Positions 26,323 to 35,532 of a DNA stretch of 64,000 nucleotides are shown here, piece by piece. The first letter of the stretch is position 1; every line of letters begins with the position of its first letter. The notes under the pieces are model-generated. The model saw nothing but the letters and a program-made list of their open reading frames with translations. It had not been told where the DNA came from and did not search any database. Position numbers and translations under genes: made by a program. This DNA is from Fimbriimonadaceae bacterium (GTDB taxonomy: Bacteria; Armatimonadota; UBA10988): positions 116,519 through 180,518 of the forward strand of contig JADZEX010000034.1 of the NCBI GenBank assembly GCA_020850355.1, written 5' to 3'.

Positions 26323-27537
26323 GTGCAGTGGTCCTGGCTTCTGCTGGCCTGCGCCGGCCCGTTGGTCGCCGCGCCGGGGTTCGTGACGGTCCACGGGGCG
26401 GGCTTGGAGCTGGATGGCCGGGAGTACCGCGCGATCGGGGTCAACGTCCCGCACCTGCACCAGATCTACAACGGCACCTGGTTCCACATCGGCGAGATCT
26501 ACAAGACCACAGAGGCCGCCCGCCAGGCCGCCATCGACGCCATCGTGGACTGCCGGCGGAGTGGGGTGGCGTTCATCCGGTACTTCGCCAACCCCGGCTA
26601 TCCGAAGGACATCGCCGCGCTCTACGACCGCGACCGGGCCGCCTACTGGCAGCAGATGGACGAGGTCGTCGCGCTGTGCCGTCAGAACCAGGTCAAGCTG
26701 GTGCCGTCGTTCAACACGATTCCCGGCTGGCACCACCATTACGGCGAGGTCGGCCAGGCGATCCTGGATCCCCAATCGAAGACCTGGGCGGCCGTGCACG
26801 AGTACCTGCGCGACTTCGTCACGAGGTACCGCGACGACCCGACGATCCTGCTCTGGGAGCTGCAGAACGAAGGCGCTCTGCGGGCCGATGTCGACATGCT
26901 CGGTCGCAAGGCGCTGCCCAAGGGTGTCTATCCGCCGGGCGTCGACGTGCGCGAAGATGGCCTGCGGGAGGATAGCCTGACCTGGGCGATGTTCCAGCAG
27001 CTCTACCGTGAGCAGACCACCTTCATCAAGCAGCTCGACCCGCACCACCCGGTGACCAGTGGCGACGCGCACGTGCGGCCGGAGTGTACCAGCCGCCGCG
27101 AGACCTTCCCGGACTTCAAGTACCGCACCGACACCTGGCGGGAGTGGCTGGCCAACAACCTGCTGGCGCAGCCGCAGCCGCTGGATGTCTTCAGCTACCA
27201 CCATTACGGCACCAACGACCCGCCGGCCAGGCCGACCGACCAGTGGGGCCTCGACTCCCTGGAGCTGCTGCGGCGTCTGGTCCGGGCCACCCACGCCGCT
27301 GGGGCGCCAGTCTTCCTCGGCGAGTTGGGGCAGAGCGCGCCGGGGCTGGGCAAGGACCCCACGGCCGCCTGGCTGCTGCGCTGCCTGGACGACCTTGAGG
27401 CGGAGCGCGTCTCGCTGGCGGCGATCTGGGTCTGGCACTTCCCGTGGCAGCCCGACCTGACGGTCGACAGTCGCAGCCACCCCCAGCTCTGTGAGCGGGT
27501 CGCGGCCTTCAATCGCCGCTGGGCAGGCGTGCGATGA
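26323..27537 (+). CDS. Secreted GH5-type (clan GH-A) endo-glycanase
   Basis: 404 aa starting at GTG 26323, with AGGAG 8 nt upstream. Signal peptide (MQWSWLLLACAGPLVAA), then a TIM barrel of GH5 cellulase/mannanase type. The acid/base is Glu183 in WELQNEG, and the nucleophile is Glu334 in VFLGELGQS; YHHYG near residue 290 and WVWHF near 375 are the usual substrate-binding aromatic strands. It should cut beta-1,4-glucan or mannan outside the cytoplasm. Its stop overlaps the start of the next large gene (ATGA), so the two are translationally coupled. Confidence 0.88.
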   Translation: MQWSWLLLACAGPLVAAPGFVTVHGAGLELDGREYRAIGVNVPHLHQIYNGTWFHIGEIYKTTEAARQAAIDAIVDCRRSGVAFIRYFANPGYPKDIAALYDRDRAAYWQQMDEVVALCRQNQVKLVPSFNTIPGWHHHYGEVGQAILDPQSKTWAAVHEYLRDFVTRYRDDPTILLWELQNEGALRADVDMLGRKALPKGVYPPGVDVREDGLREDSLTWAMFQQLYREQTTFIKQLDPHHPVTSGDAHVRPECTSRRETFPDFKYRTDTWREWLANNLLAQPQPLDVFSYHHYGTNDPPARPTDQWGLDSLELLRRLVRATHAAGAPVFLGELGQSAPGLGKDPTAAWLLRCLDDLEAERVSLAAIWVWHFPWQPDLTVDSRSHPQLCERVAAFNRRWAGVR

Positions 27538-30500
27538 GATACCTGCTGGCGTGCCTGGTCGCCGTCGGTTCGTTGCAGGCCGCCCCGGAGTTCGACGGGG
27601 CGAGTTGGATCTGGCACGACGAAGGCGTCGGGCTCGACGCCCCAGCCGGGCAGCGCTGGTTCCGGACGCAGTTCAATGTGGTGCCGGGCAGCGAGGACGC
27701 CGTGGTCACGGTCAGTGTGACCGCTGACAACCTCTACGCGGTCTACCTCAACGGCGAGCCGCTGCTGGCGCGGCGCAACCAGCCCGATGCCTGGAACCAG
27801 CCGGGGAACCAGACCTACCGTGGCAAGCTGCGCCCGGGCGCCAACTGCCTCGGCGCGCTGGGTGAGAACACCAAAGACGGCGCCGCCGGGCTGCTGCTGA
27901 AGCTGACCGCCAGCACTGCCGACGGCGAGCTGCTGGTGGTCAGCGACGACACCTGGCGCAGCGCGCCGCGCGAGGAGCCGGGCTGGAGCGAGCCGGGCTT
28001 CGACGACCGGGCGTGGTCCCCGGTACGGGTCCACGGGGCGTTCGGCATCGCGCCGTGGGGCACGATGGGCCTGCCGCTGCGGCCGCCGGTACCGCTCGAC
28101 TGGAGCGGCGCGCGCTGGATCTGGACCAGCGAGCCGACCCAGCCGTTGCCGGCCGGCTTCCGCTACTTCCGCCAGAGCTTCGAGGCCCCCGCCGCACTAC
28201 GCGGTTGGCGCGCCGAGGCCATCGCGACCTGCGACAACGTCTTCACGCTGTACCTCAACGGCCAGCGCATCGGCCGCGGCAGCGAATGGCGGGACGCCGT
28301 CCGCTTCGACCTGACCGCCGCGCTGCAGCCCGGGCGCAACGAGCTGGCGGTGGCCGCGCTCAACACCATCGACGGCCCGGCCGGACTGCTGCTGGCGCTG
28401 GTGCTCCACCAACGCGGCGCGGAGCCGCGTAGGCTGGGCACCGATCAGACCTGGCGCTGGACCGCCCAGCCGCCCGATGGCTGGCGCACCAGCACGGCCG
28501 CCGGCTGGACGGCGGCCCGCGAACTAGGCCCGGTCGGCAGCGGACCGTGGGGCGAGTTGGCCGTGCCGACCGCCGCCCTGACCGCTGCCAGCGCGGCGCT
28601 GACACGGGTCAGCGACTTCAGCGAGGCACTCTACGGCCGGCCGCTGGTGCTGGTGCAGGGCTTCCTGCCGGCCGGGGCGACGGGGCAGAACTTCATCCAG
28701 AACCTGCACGACAGCCGGGCCTACACCGAGTTCGACACTCCCGCACCGGCCGCGCTTGGGCGGCGCCTGCTGGCGGTCACACCGTTCCGGCCCGGCGGGC
28801 GGGTGACGGTGCTGGCCGACGCCGGCAGCGGCTGCCTCGGCTCGCCGACCGTCAGCTACGACGGTCGCACCGTCTACTTCACGATGGCCCGCAGCGGCGA
28901 GCCGTACTTCCATGTCTGGGCGGTCGGCGTCGACGGTGGCAACCTGCGGCAGGTTACGCAGGGCGCCTTCCACGACTTCGATCCGGTCGAACTGCCCGAT
29001 GGGCGGCTGGCCTTCAGCAGCACCCGGCTGGGCAGCGCCGAGGAGTACCACGGCGTCGCCGCCTTTGCGCTGTTCGCCTGCGCCGCGGATGGTGGCGCGG
29101 TGTTGCCGTTGACCAGCCACATCGTCGGCGATCGCGAACCACGGGTGACCGCCGACGGCAGCCTGATCTTCATCCGCTGCGACAACTTCCTGGAGCGGGC
29201 GAAGGTCGAGACGCAGATCCACCGCACTCGCCTCAACGGCTGCGGTGGGGTGCTGGCGCTGGGTCCCGACCGCGCCCCGATCGGCTACGACCGTCCGAAC
29301 GCCGCCGAGCAGCCGTCGAACTGGCTCCGCAGATACGGCGCCGGGGTCCCCTTGCCGCTGCCCGACGGGCGCGTCGCTGGGATCACCGAGCAGGGCCTGA
29401 TGGTCGGTGGCCAGCAGCGCGGCCAGCGGCTGGGCCGCTACGTGCCCTACGACGCCTCGCCGCTGCCCGATGGCCGGCTGCTCTGCACCGACCGCGACCA
29501 GTCCCGCGTGACGCTGCTGAGCCCGGGCGCCCGGCCCTTGGAGGTGCTCGACAGCGACAGCCTGGCGCTGCCGCCGATCGCCGATCCGCGGCCGGGCCTG
29601 TTGGGTGACGCGCTGCACTCGGTGGTCAGCGCCACCGCGCGCCCCCGGCCGACGGTGCGGCCGAGCGAGGTCGACCCGCAGGATGTCGCGGAGGGCAGCG
29701 GCACGGGATTCCTGTACTGCCAGAACGTGCGCAACACCCGCCACCAGTCGGCCGACCTGGCGCGGATCCGGGCCGTCCGGATCTACGAGGGGCGCCCCTT
29801 CACCAACGTGCCGACGCAGAGCATCTACATGCACATCGGCACCGCTGGCCGCGAACTGGGCACCGTCCCGCTGGCGCCTGATGGTTCGCTGTACGTCGAG
29901 GTGCCGGCCGACCGCGCGCTCTCGATGCAGGCGGTCGACGCCGCTGGCCGGCCGGTGATCAGCGAGCTGAGCTGGGTCTACGTGCGGCCCGGCGAGCACC
30001 GCTCCTGCGTCGGCTGCCACGCCGCGGCCGACAGCAGTCCGCCGCGCGGTCTGGGCCTGGCATTGCGCAACGGACCGGTGCGGCTGGCCGACCGCGCCAT
30101 CTCGCACCGCTTCCGCGCCAACAACGCCGCCAACGGCGGGGTGCTCAACCAGCAACTCGACCGCTTCCGCGAGTGTGCCAGCATCGACCTCTACCAACAG
30201 GCGGCGACGACCGCACCGCTGCCGCCGGGACGGGACGCCAATCTGCAGGCCGCGGCCCGCGCGCTGGCGGCGGCCGATCCGGTCGCCCGCCGGGCGGCCG
30301 TGCTGCGGCTGGGCGCCCTGCGTGATCCGGCCGGCAGCGCGCTGCTGACGCCGCGGCTGGCCGACGAGGTACCAGCCGTGCGGCTGGCGGCGGCGATGGC
30401 CCTGGCCGCGGTCGCCCAGCCGGCCGCTGCCGCGCCGCTGCAACGTGCCCTGGCCGACCCGCAGCCACTGGTGGCGCAGGCCGCCGCCGTGGCGCTGGAG

Positions 30501-31814
30501 CAGCTCTGGGGCGGCGGTCCGGCGGCCGACCCGTTCGACCAGCGCGCCGCCGGCCTGGCGGCCTGGCAACGCCAGGTGGCGGCCCCGCCCCGGCTGGCCG
30601 CCGGCCTGGCCAGCGACGATCGGCTGGTGGTCGCGGCAACGCTCGAGGCGCTCGGCCACGGCAGCGACCCGGCTGCTACGCCGGCCCTGCTGGCCTGGGT
30701 GCGCGACCACGCCGACGTCGAGCTGCGGCTGCTGCTGACCGCGCTGCGGGCGCTGGGCACCCGTGGCGACCGGGCGGCCGTGCCGCTGCTGGCCGAAGTG
30801 CTGCACGCCAACCTGCAGCCTGGTGCCGGGCAGGGGCACCAGGAGTTCGGGTTTCGGCAGCGCCCGGTGCATGTCGCCGCCGCCGCCGCGGAGGCGCTCG
30901 GTCACCTGGGCGGCGCGGCGGCCGAGCAGGCCCTCTGGAGCGTCTGGCCGAAGTTGCGGCCGTTCGAGGAGTACACCCTGGCCTGCGGCGACCATCCCTG
31001 GCTGATGGGTTGCCATGTCGCCCCCTTGCACTACCGGTTGGTCGAGGCGCTGGACGCCCTGGGCAGCCGCGCGGCCGGGCCGCTGGTGCCGGCCTTGGTG
31101 CGGGCGCTGCCGATGGACAAGGACCGCGCCCTGCTGTTTGAGCTGGACAGTTTCGAGACGCTCACCGCCCGGGTGATCACCCGCTCGGGACGCGCGCCCG
31201 AGGTGCTGGCCGCCTGTCTGAAGCTGCTTGGCGATCCCGCCGCGGCCGCGCCGGCCGACCTGGCCACGGTGGTGGGAGACAGCCCGCACGCCGAGGTCCA
31301 CATCCGTCGCCACACCCCGCCCGCCCGCGCGGCGCAGGTGCTCAGCGTGGTCGCCCTCGACCCGGCCCTGGTGCCGCGCCTGCTACCGCTGCTGCGCGCC
31401 TGGCTGGCGCAGCCAGTCAGCGAGGAACGGAGCTGGGTGTTGTTCTTCCTGCTGCGCACCCTGGGCCACCTCGCCGACCCGGCCGCCGCGCCGTTGCTGC
31501 GCGAGGTGCTCCAGACGCCCAACGAGGCCAGCTTCGGGTTCAACCCGCCGCCGCACCATTGGGTCTTCCGGGCGATGAACCCCTTCCACCGCGCCGCCGC
31601 GGCGGCCGCCCTGGGCCACTGCGGCAGCGCCGCCGAGGCGCCGCTGCTGACCGCCGTGATCCGCGACTTCGGCAACGCGCCCGGCGTCCGCGACCAGGCT
31701 GCCCTGGCCCTGGCGCGAGTGCTACCCGCCGAACGCCACGGCGAGTTGCGCGAACTGGCCGCGGACTACCCCGATTGGGCGGTCCGCCGGACGCTGCAAG
31801 AGGCCGCGCGTTAA
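27534..31814 (+). CDS. Giant secreted protein: two jelly-roll domains, propeller, c-type heme, HEAT repeats
   Basis: 1426 aa. Signal peptide (MRYLLACLVAVGSLQA). Residues ~20-170 and ~185-340 are two related beta-sandwich domains (ASWIWHDEG / ARWIWTSEP starts; VYLNGEPL / LYLNGQRIG), like rhamnosidase N-terminal domains. Residues ~380-700 have TolB-like propeller repeats (GSPTVSYDGRTVYFT, LPDGRLAFSS). A region like the hydrazine-synthase alpha middle domain ends in a c-type heme site C825-V-G-C828-H829. From ~905 to the end run HEAT-like repeats (LRDPAGSALLTPRLADEVPA; many LGALRD-type helices). It is coupled to GH5 by ATGA. It may be an extracellular redox protein feeding or controlling polysaccharide oxidation; that is inference. 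Confidence 0.82.
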   Translation: MRYLLACLVAVGSLQAAPEFDGASWIWHDEGVGLDAPAGQRWFRTQFNVVPGSEDAVVTVSVTADNLYAVYLNGEPLLARRNQPDAWNQPGNQTYRGKLRPGANCLGALGENTKDGAAGLLLKLTASTADGELLVVSDDTWRSAPREEPGWSEPGFDDRAWSPVRVHGAFGIAPWGTMGLPLRPPVPLDWSGARWIWTSEPTQPLPAGFRYFRQSFEAPAALRGWRAEAIATCDNVFTLYLNGQRIGRGSEWRDAVRFDLTAALQPGRNELAVAALNTIDGPAGLLLALVLHQRGAEPRRLGTDQTWRWTAQPPDGWRTSTAAGWTAARELGPVGSGPWGELAVPTAALTAASAALTRVSDFSEALYGRPLVLVQGFLPAGATGQNFIQNLHDSRAYTEFDTPAPAALGRRLLAVTPFRPGGRVTVLADAGSGCLGSPTVSYDGRTVYFTMARSGEPYFHVWAVGVDGGNLRQVTQGAFHDFDPVELPDGRLAFSSTRLGSAEEYHGVAAFALFACAADGGAVLPLTSHIVGDREPRVTADGSLIFIRCDNFLERAKVETQIHRTRLNGCGGVLALGPDRAPIGYDRPNAAEQPSNWLRRYGAGVPLPLPDGRVAGITEQGLMVGGQQRGQRLGRYVPYDASPLPDGRLLCTDRDQSRVTLLSPGARPLEVLDSDSLALPPIADPRPGLLGDALHSVVSATARPRPTVRPSEVDPQDVAEGSGTGFLYCQNVRNTRHQSADLARIRAVRIYEGRPFTNVPTQSIYMHIGTAGRELGTVPLAPDGSLYVEVPADRALSMQAVDAAGRPVISELSWVYVRPGEHRSCVGCHAAADSSPPRGLGLALRNGPVRLADRAISHRFRANNAANGGVLNQQLDRFRECASIDLYQQAATTAPLPPGRDANLQAAARALAAADPVARRAAVLRLGALRDPAGSALLTPRLADEVPAVRLAAAMALAAVAQPAAAAPLQRALADPQPLVAQAAAVALEQLWGGGPAADPFDQRAAGLAAWQRQVAAPPRLAAGLASDDRLVVAATLEALGHGSDPAATPALLAWVRDHADVELRLLLTALRALGTRGDRAAVPLLAEVLHANLQPGAGQGHQEFGFRQRPVHVAAAAAEALGHLGGAAAEQALWSVWPKLRPFEEYTLACGDHPWLMGCHVAPLHYRLVEALDALGSRAAGPLVPALVRALPMDKDRALLFELDSFETLTARVITRSGRAPEVLAACLKLLGDPAAAAPADLATVVGDSPHAEVHIRRHTPPARAAQVLSVVALDPALVPRLLPLLRAWLAQPVSEERSWVLFFLLRTLGHLADPAAAPLLREVLQTPNEASFGFNPPPHHWVFRAMNPFHRAAAAAALGHCGSAAEAPLLTAVIRDFGNAPGVRDQAALALARVLPAERHGELRELAADYPDWAVRRTLQEAAR

Positions 31815-32050
31815 CCCCGCCGCGCGGCCAGGGCGGTGGCCAGGTCGGCCGCGGTGAACGCCTCGGGCAGGGCGTCGGGGGTCAGGAAGACGCCGCAGCG
31901 CTGTTCCAGGGCCAGCACCAGGTTGAGGTGCAGCAGGCTGTCCCAGGCCGGGGTGTTGGCTGGCGAGGTGGCGGCGGTGACCGTTTCGAGCGGCTGCCGT
32001 AGCAGATCGGCCAGGGCGCGGCGGACGGTCAGCAGCAGCTCCTCAGGCAA
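31811..32050 (-). CDS. Acyl carrier protein
   Basis: 79 aa, typical of a phosphopantetheinyl carrier: four-helix pattern with the attachment motif WDSLLHLNL (Ser38), then FLTPDALPEAFTAADLATAL. The Ser would carry 4'-phosphopantetheine. It overlaps the FkbH-like gene by 8 bp and is the last gene of the operon. FkbH-type proteins load glyceryl or related acyl units from central metabolites onto such carriers, so this one is probably the FkbH partner. Its stop overlaps the opposing gene's stop in the palindrome TTAA (31811-31814). Confidence 0.9.
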   Translation of the reverse strand: MPEELLLTVRRALADLLRQPLETVTAATSPANTPAWDSLLHLNLVLALEQRCGVFLTPDALPEAFTAADLATALAARRG

Positions 32051-33860
32051 AGGTCACCTCGATCCACGGCGGCGCGGGCAGGTCCTGGGTGGTCAGGTCC
32101 AGCGACCATTCGCCAGGCGCGGCGGTCGGGCTGAAGCCGTGCGCCGGGTAGCAGCTCGCCGCCGGCTCGTTCTTGGCGCTTGGGATGAAGACCCCTACCA
32201 GCGCCCCGGCCCCGGCGCGGCGGGCATGGTGGATGACGCCCGCCAGGAGCGCCGTTTCGACCGTCCGGCCGATCACGCGGCAGCTCAGCAGCAGGGTGTC
32301 GATCCGCCAGCAGCGCGGGTCGCGTTCGAGGATCGCCACGCCGACCAGGCCACTGTCGCCGAAGCGGTCGGTCAGGCGGAGCGTCAGCACCAGCCAGGCC
32401 GGGTCGTCCAGCAGTGCGGCCACGGCGGCGTCGCTGCGGCGGCGGGTGGTCAGGTTGAACTGGTTGGTCTTGCGCGTCAACTGCGCCACGCGCGTCACCT
32501 CGGTCAGGGTCAGTGGCGCGATGCGGGCGTGCATCCGGAGGCTGCGGTAGTAGGTCTCCAAGCTGTCGGCGGTGTCACGCAGGGCGGCGCGGTGTTGCTG
32601 CTGCCGGAGCATCGCCGGCCGAGCGAGGTCCTCGGCGGTCAGCCGCAGCCGCTCGAAGCGGGCGTCGTCGCGAAGCTGCGCCGCCCACTGCCAGGGGTCG
32701 TCCGCGAGCTCGATCACATGCACCTCGGGCGCCGCCTGGCGGACCCAGGCCCGCTCGGCGGGATGGTCGTCCAAGAAAGCCAGACTGTCGAGCCCGACGC
32801 CCAGCTCGGCGGCAATCGCCCGCAGGCTGCTGGCTTTGTCGTCCCAGCCGATCCGCTGCGCCGCGAAGTCGGCCCGCGCGAGGCGCCGGCCGGCGACCTG
32901 GTCCAGCGCAGCGAGGGCCTCGGCCGGGTCGTTCTTGCTGGCCACCGCCAGCAACACGCCGCGCCGGGCGAGGTCGGCGATGGCCTGCTGCAAGGCCACC
33001 CGCGGCGGGTTGACGGTGACCCCGGCGATGCCGTCCTCGCCCAGCACGCCCTGCCAAAGCGTGCCGTCGAGGTCGCAGACCAGCACCTTGCTGTGCGGTC
33101 CCAGCCGCGCCTGCAACAGCCGCGCCCAGGCTTCGGCGAGGGCCACCAGCGCGCTGCCAGTCCAGGGCAACCCCACCGCGGCGCGGCGCTGCGGGTCACT
33201 CCAGCCGCGGCGGCCGTGATCGGCGGCGACCGCCTCGAGATCGGCAATCCAGCAGTCGTCGAGCCCCCCGCAGAGCTGCCGCAGACCGCGGTTCAGCTCG
33301 GCGAGGCAATCGCTCCGGAGCGGCTGCTGCCACTCCTGCAGGCCGCCCGGCGTCCCCGCGGGCAGGGCGAAGTTCTGGACCACCAGCGGCACCGTCGTGG
33401 CGGCGCGCAGGCTCTGCAGCCAGGCCGTCAGATCGCCCAACAGGCGCTCGACGGCGACGGTCAGCAGCGCGGCCGCGGCCGGTCCGGCGGTCAGCTCCGG
33501 GGCCAGGTCGGCGAGGTCGAGTGCCAGCCAGACCAGGTCGGGCTGCCGCTCGGCCAGCCACTCGCCCGGCTGCAGCAGCTCGACGGCGTAGCTGCCGTAC
33601 CCGCCCACGGTCGGCTGCAAAGCGATCCCGCGGAGCCCGGCGGCGACCTGCCAGAGTGGCAGCAGCGGCTCCACCGTGCAGGACCGTAGCAGGTGCAGGC
33701 GGCAGGTCACCGGTTGCGGCAACTCGCTGACCGCTGGCAGCAGCGCCGCCGCCGTGGCCGCGCCGGGATCGGTCTGCCAGAGCCGGCTCAGCGCCAGCCG
33801 CGCCGCGACCGGGTCGGTCTCCAGCAGCGCCGCGGTCCGCGCCCGGTCGCCGGCGTTCAT
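32043..33860 (-). CDS. FkbH-like HAD-IIIC protein (glyceryl-ACP-type loading enzyme)
   Basis: 605 aa from the ATG at 33860, within the ATGA overlap with the radical SAM gene. Residues ~50-245 are the SGNH-like N-terminal part (LHLLRSCTVEPLLPL with Ser60). The HAD-IIIC domain has DLDGTLWQGVLGEDG (Asp263, Asp265), ASKND and LDDHPAERAWVR. The C-terminal ~150 residues are GNAT-like with RKTNQFNLTTRR and FGDSGLVGV, all hallmarks of FkbH. Relatives dephosphorylate 1,3-bisphosphoglycerate and load glycerate onto an ACP for methoxymalonyl or glyceryl units, or act in polysaccharide clusters. The ACP gene follows directly. Confidence 0.92.
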   Translation of the reverse strand: MNAGDRARTAALLETDPVAARLALSRLWQTDPGAATAAALLPAVSELPQPVTCRLHLLRSCTVEPLLPLWQVAAGLRGIALQPTVGGYGSYAVELLQPGEWLAERQPDLVWLALDLADLAPELTAGPAAAALLTVAVERLLGDLTAWLQSLRAATTVPLVVQNFALPAGTPGGLQEWQQPLRSDCLAELNRGLRQLCGGLDDCWIADLEAVAADHGRRGWSDPQRRAAVGLPWTGSALVALAEAWARLLQARLGPHSKVLVCDLDGTLWQGVLGEDGIAGVTVNPPRVALQQAIADLARRGVLLAVASKNDPAEALAALDQVAGRRLARADFAAQRIGWDDKASSLRAIAAELGVGLDSLAFLDDHPAERAWVRQAAPEVHVIELADDPWQWAAQLRDDARFERLRLTAEDLARPAMLRQQQHRAALRDTADSLETYYRSLRMHARIAPLTLTEVTRVAQLTRKTNQFNLTTRRRSDAAVAALLDDPAWLVLTLRLTDRFGDSGLVGVAILERDPRCWRIDTLLLSCRVIGRTVETALLAGVIHHARRAGAGALVGVFIPSAKNEPAASCYPAHGFSPTAAPGEWSLDLTTQDLPAPPWIEVTFA

Positions 33861-34852
33861 GCCGGCCGCCGGTAGCCGGGCAGCCGCGAGGTGTGGTCCC
33901 ACAGGTTGCAGTCGACGCACATCGCCCGGCCCTGCCGGCCGACCGCGCGGTGCAGCAGCCGGACTTCGCTGAGCACCGCCCCGCGCCACAACTCGGCGAT
34001 GCTGGCGTCCTGCACCCGCCCGAGCCCCTGGTCGGCATCGCAGTCCACGGGACACAGCGACAGGCGGCCGTCCTGGCAGATGATCAGCGACCCGAACGGC
34101 CCGGTGCAGGGCCGGGTGTTGAGGTCCCCGCGGGGCTCGGCCACGGGCAGCACGTGCTGCACGGTGGCCCCGTCCATCTTGTGCAGCAGCTTGCCGTAAA
34201 GGCTGTCCCCAGGCCCCAGCCGCGGCTTCCAGAAGTCGACCCAGGCGGCGTACTCATGGGCATTGGACTCCTGCACGCACATCCGCACGCGGACCGCACA
34301 GGCGGCGCCCAGCCGGTTGCGGGTCTCGATGAACCCGGTGATCCGCGCCACGGCCTGCTCGAAGCTGAGCCCGACGCGGATCGGCTCGTAAGTCTCGGCG
34401 GTCGCGGCGTCGATGCTGAAACTGACCTCGTCGCAACCGGCCTGCAGCACGCTCTCAGCGCGCTGCGGCGTCAGCAGCGTGCCGTTGGTGCTGAAGGCGA
34501 CGGCAGCGATGCCGATCTCCTTGAGCCGCGCGATGCGTTGTTCGAGCTTCTTGTCGACCAGCGGCTCCCCCAAGTTCTGGATCGTGATCTTGTTGATCCA
34601 GTCGGCGTACTGGGCCAGCTCGGCGACGATCTGCTCGAACAACTCGTCGCGCATCAGGCCCTTCGGGCGTTGCATCGAGTCGAGGTAGCACATCGTGCAG
34701 CGCGAGTTGCAGAGCGCCGAGGTCTCGAGCTGGAAGTACTTCGGGAAGTAGAGCAGCTCGTCGAGCGTCGCGCAGCCGGCGAAGCGGGCGAACTCCAGCA
34801 GGGCCGGGTCGTTCGGCAGGACCTCAGTGGGCGGCGGGCTGACGGCGATCAT
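33857..34852 (-). CDS. Radical SAM / SPASM-domain protein
   Basis: 331 aa. The radical SAM cluster motif is CNSRCTMC (Cys48, Cys52, Cys55), followed by QNLGEPL and AFSTNGTLL, the usual SAM-binding glycine and strand features. The C-terminus (~230-325) has a SPASM-like set of cysteines (RPCTGPF, IICQDG, LCPVDCD, MCVDCNLWD), expected to bind one or two auxiliary Fe-S clusters. It overlaps FkbH by ATGA and lies 20 bp after the first methyltransferase stop. Relatives modify peptides or sugars by radical chemistry; here a sugar or ACP-bound intermediate is the likely substrate. The length and context do not favour a sulfatase maturase. Confidence 0.92.
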   Translation of the reverse strand: MIAVSPPPTEVLPNDPALLEFARFAGCATLDELLYFPKYFQLETSALCNSRCTMCYLDSMQRPKGLMRDELFEQIVAELAQYADWINKITIQNLGEPLVDKKLEQRIARLKEIGIAAVAFSTNGTLLTPQRAESVLQAGCDEVSFSIDAATAETYEPIRVGLSFEQAVARITGFIETRNRLGAACAVRVRMCVQESNAHEYAAWVDFWKPRLGPGDSLYGKLLHKMDGATVQHVLPVAEPRGDLNTRPCTGPFGSLIICQDGRLSLCPVDCDADQGLGRVQDASIAELWRGAVLSEVRLLHRAVGRQGRAMCVDCNLWDHTSRLPGYRRPA

Positions 34853-34872
34853 CGGAGCTCTCCGGGCGGCGG

Positions 34873-35532
34873 CTACTCGAAGTAGATGTAGGAGTAATCG
34901 CCCGCGTACCCGGCCAGCTTAAACAGCCAGTCCCAGGTCGCCGGTGAGGCGAAGCACTCGCAGGTGAGCTGCCAGTAGAGCAGGTTGACTTTCTCCTCCT
35001 CGGTGCGATAGCTCTCAACGCAGACATACTGCCGGCGCGCCACGCGCGCCAACTCGCCGAGCGCGGCGACGGCCTGCGGCGGCGGCAGGTTGTGGATCGT
35101 GTTGATGGACAGGGCGAGCGCGCAGGACTGGTCGGCCAGCGGCAGCGCCACGGCACTGCCGGCGACGAGTCCGCCCGCCAGGGCCGGCTGGGTACGCCGC
35201 AGGGCGTAACCCGAGAGGTCGTACCCGACCGCCCGTAGTCCCGGCACGACCTGCGTCAGCTCGTACAGCAGATGCCCCTTGCCGCAGCCGACGTCGACCA
35301 CCCGGTCCCCCGGCTGAAGGGCGTAGTGCGCGGCGAGCAGCTCCGCCACCGGGCGCCAGCGGCCGTCGTAACGGTAGCCGCCGTAGCCGTAGCGGCGGTC
35401 GCCATCCCAGTAGTCGGCGCCGAACTGCCTGGCGACCCGGGCCGCCGCCGCCTTCGGGTACTCGTTGACCCGGCCGACGTAGTCGCGGGTGGTGCGCTTG
35501 TGCAGCGGCGAGATGAAATCGACGTTAGCCAT
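34873..35532 (-). CDS. Class I SAM-dependent methyltransferase (a)
   Basis: 219 aa. The SAM site is VVDVGCGKGHLLYEL (residues 78-92), then an acidic YDLSGYAL at strand 2 and NTIHNLPP near motif IV. The N-terminal YGYGGYRYDGRW is a substrate-side segment. The C-terminus is short and Tyr-rich. It overlaps the second methyltransferase's stop by one base (TGATG). With two methyltransferases, an epimerase and a radical SAM in one operon, O- or C-methylation of a sugar or acyl unit is likely. Confidence 0.9.
   Translation of the reverse strand: MANVDFISPLHKRTTRDYVGRVNEYPKAAAARVARQFGADYWDGDRRYGYGGYRYDGRWRPVAELLAAHYALQPGDRVVDVGCGKGHLLYELTQVVPGLRAVGYDLSGYALRRTQPALAGGLVAGSAVALPLADQSCALALSINTIHNLPPPQAVAALGELARVARRQYVCVESYRTEEEKVNLLYWQLTCECFASPATWDWLFKLAGYAGDYSYIYFE

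Noticed and set aside
33857..34852. Radical SAM protein as an anaerobic sulfatase-maturating enzyme for the sulfatases
   Set aside because: It is shorter than anSMEs, its Cys pattern and context (FkbH, ACP, methyltransferases, overlapping genes) point to the biosynthetic operon.
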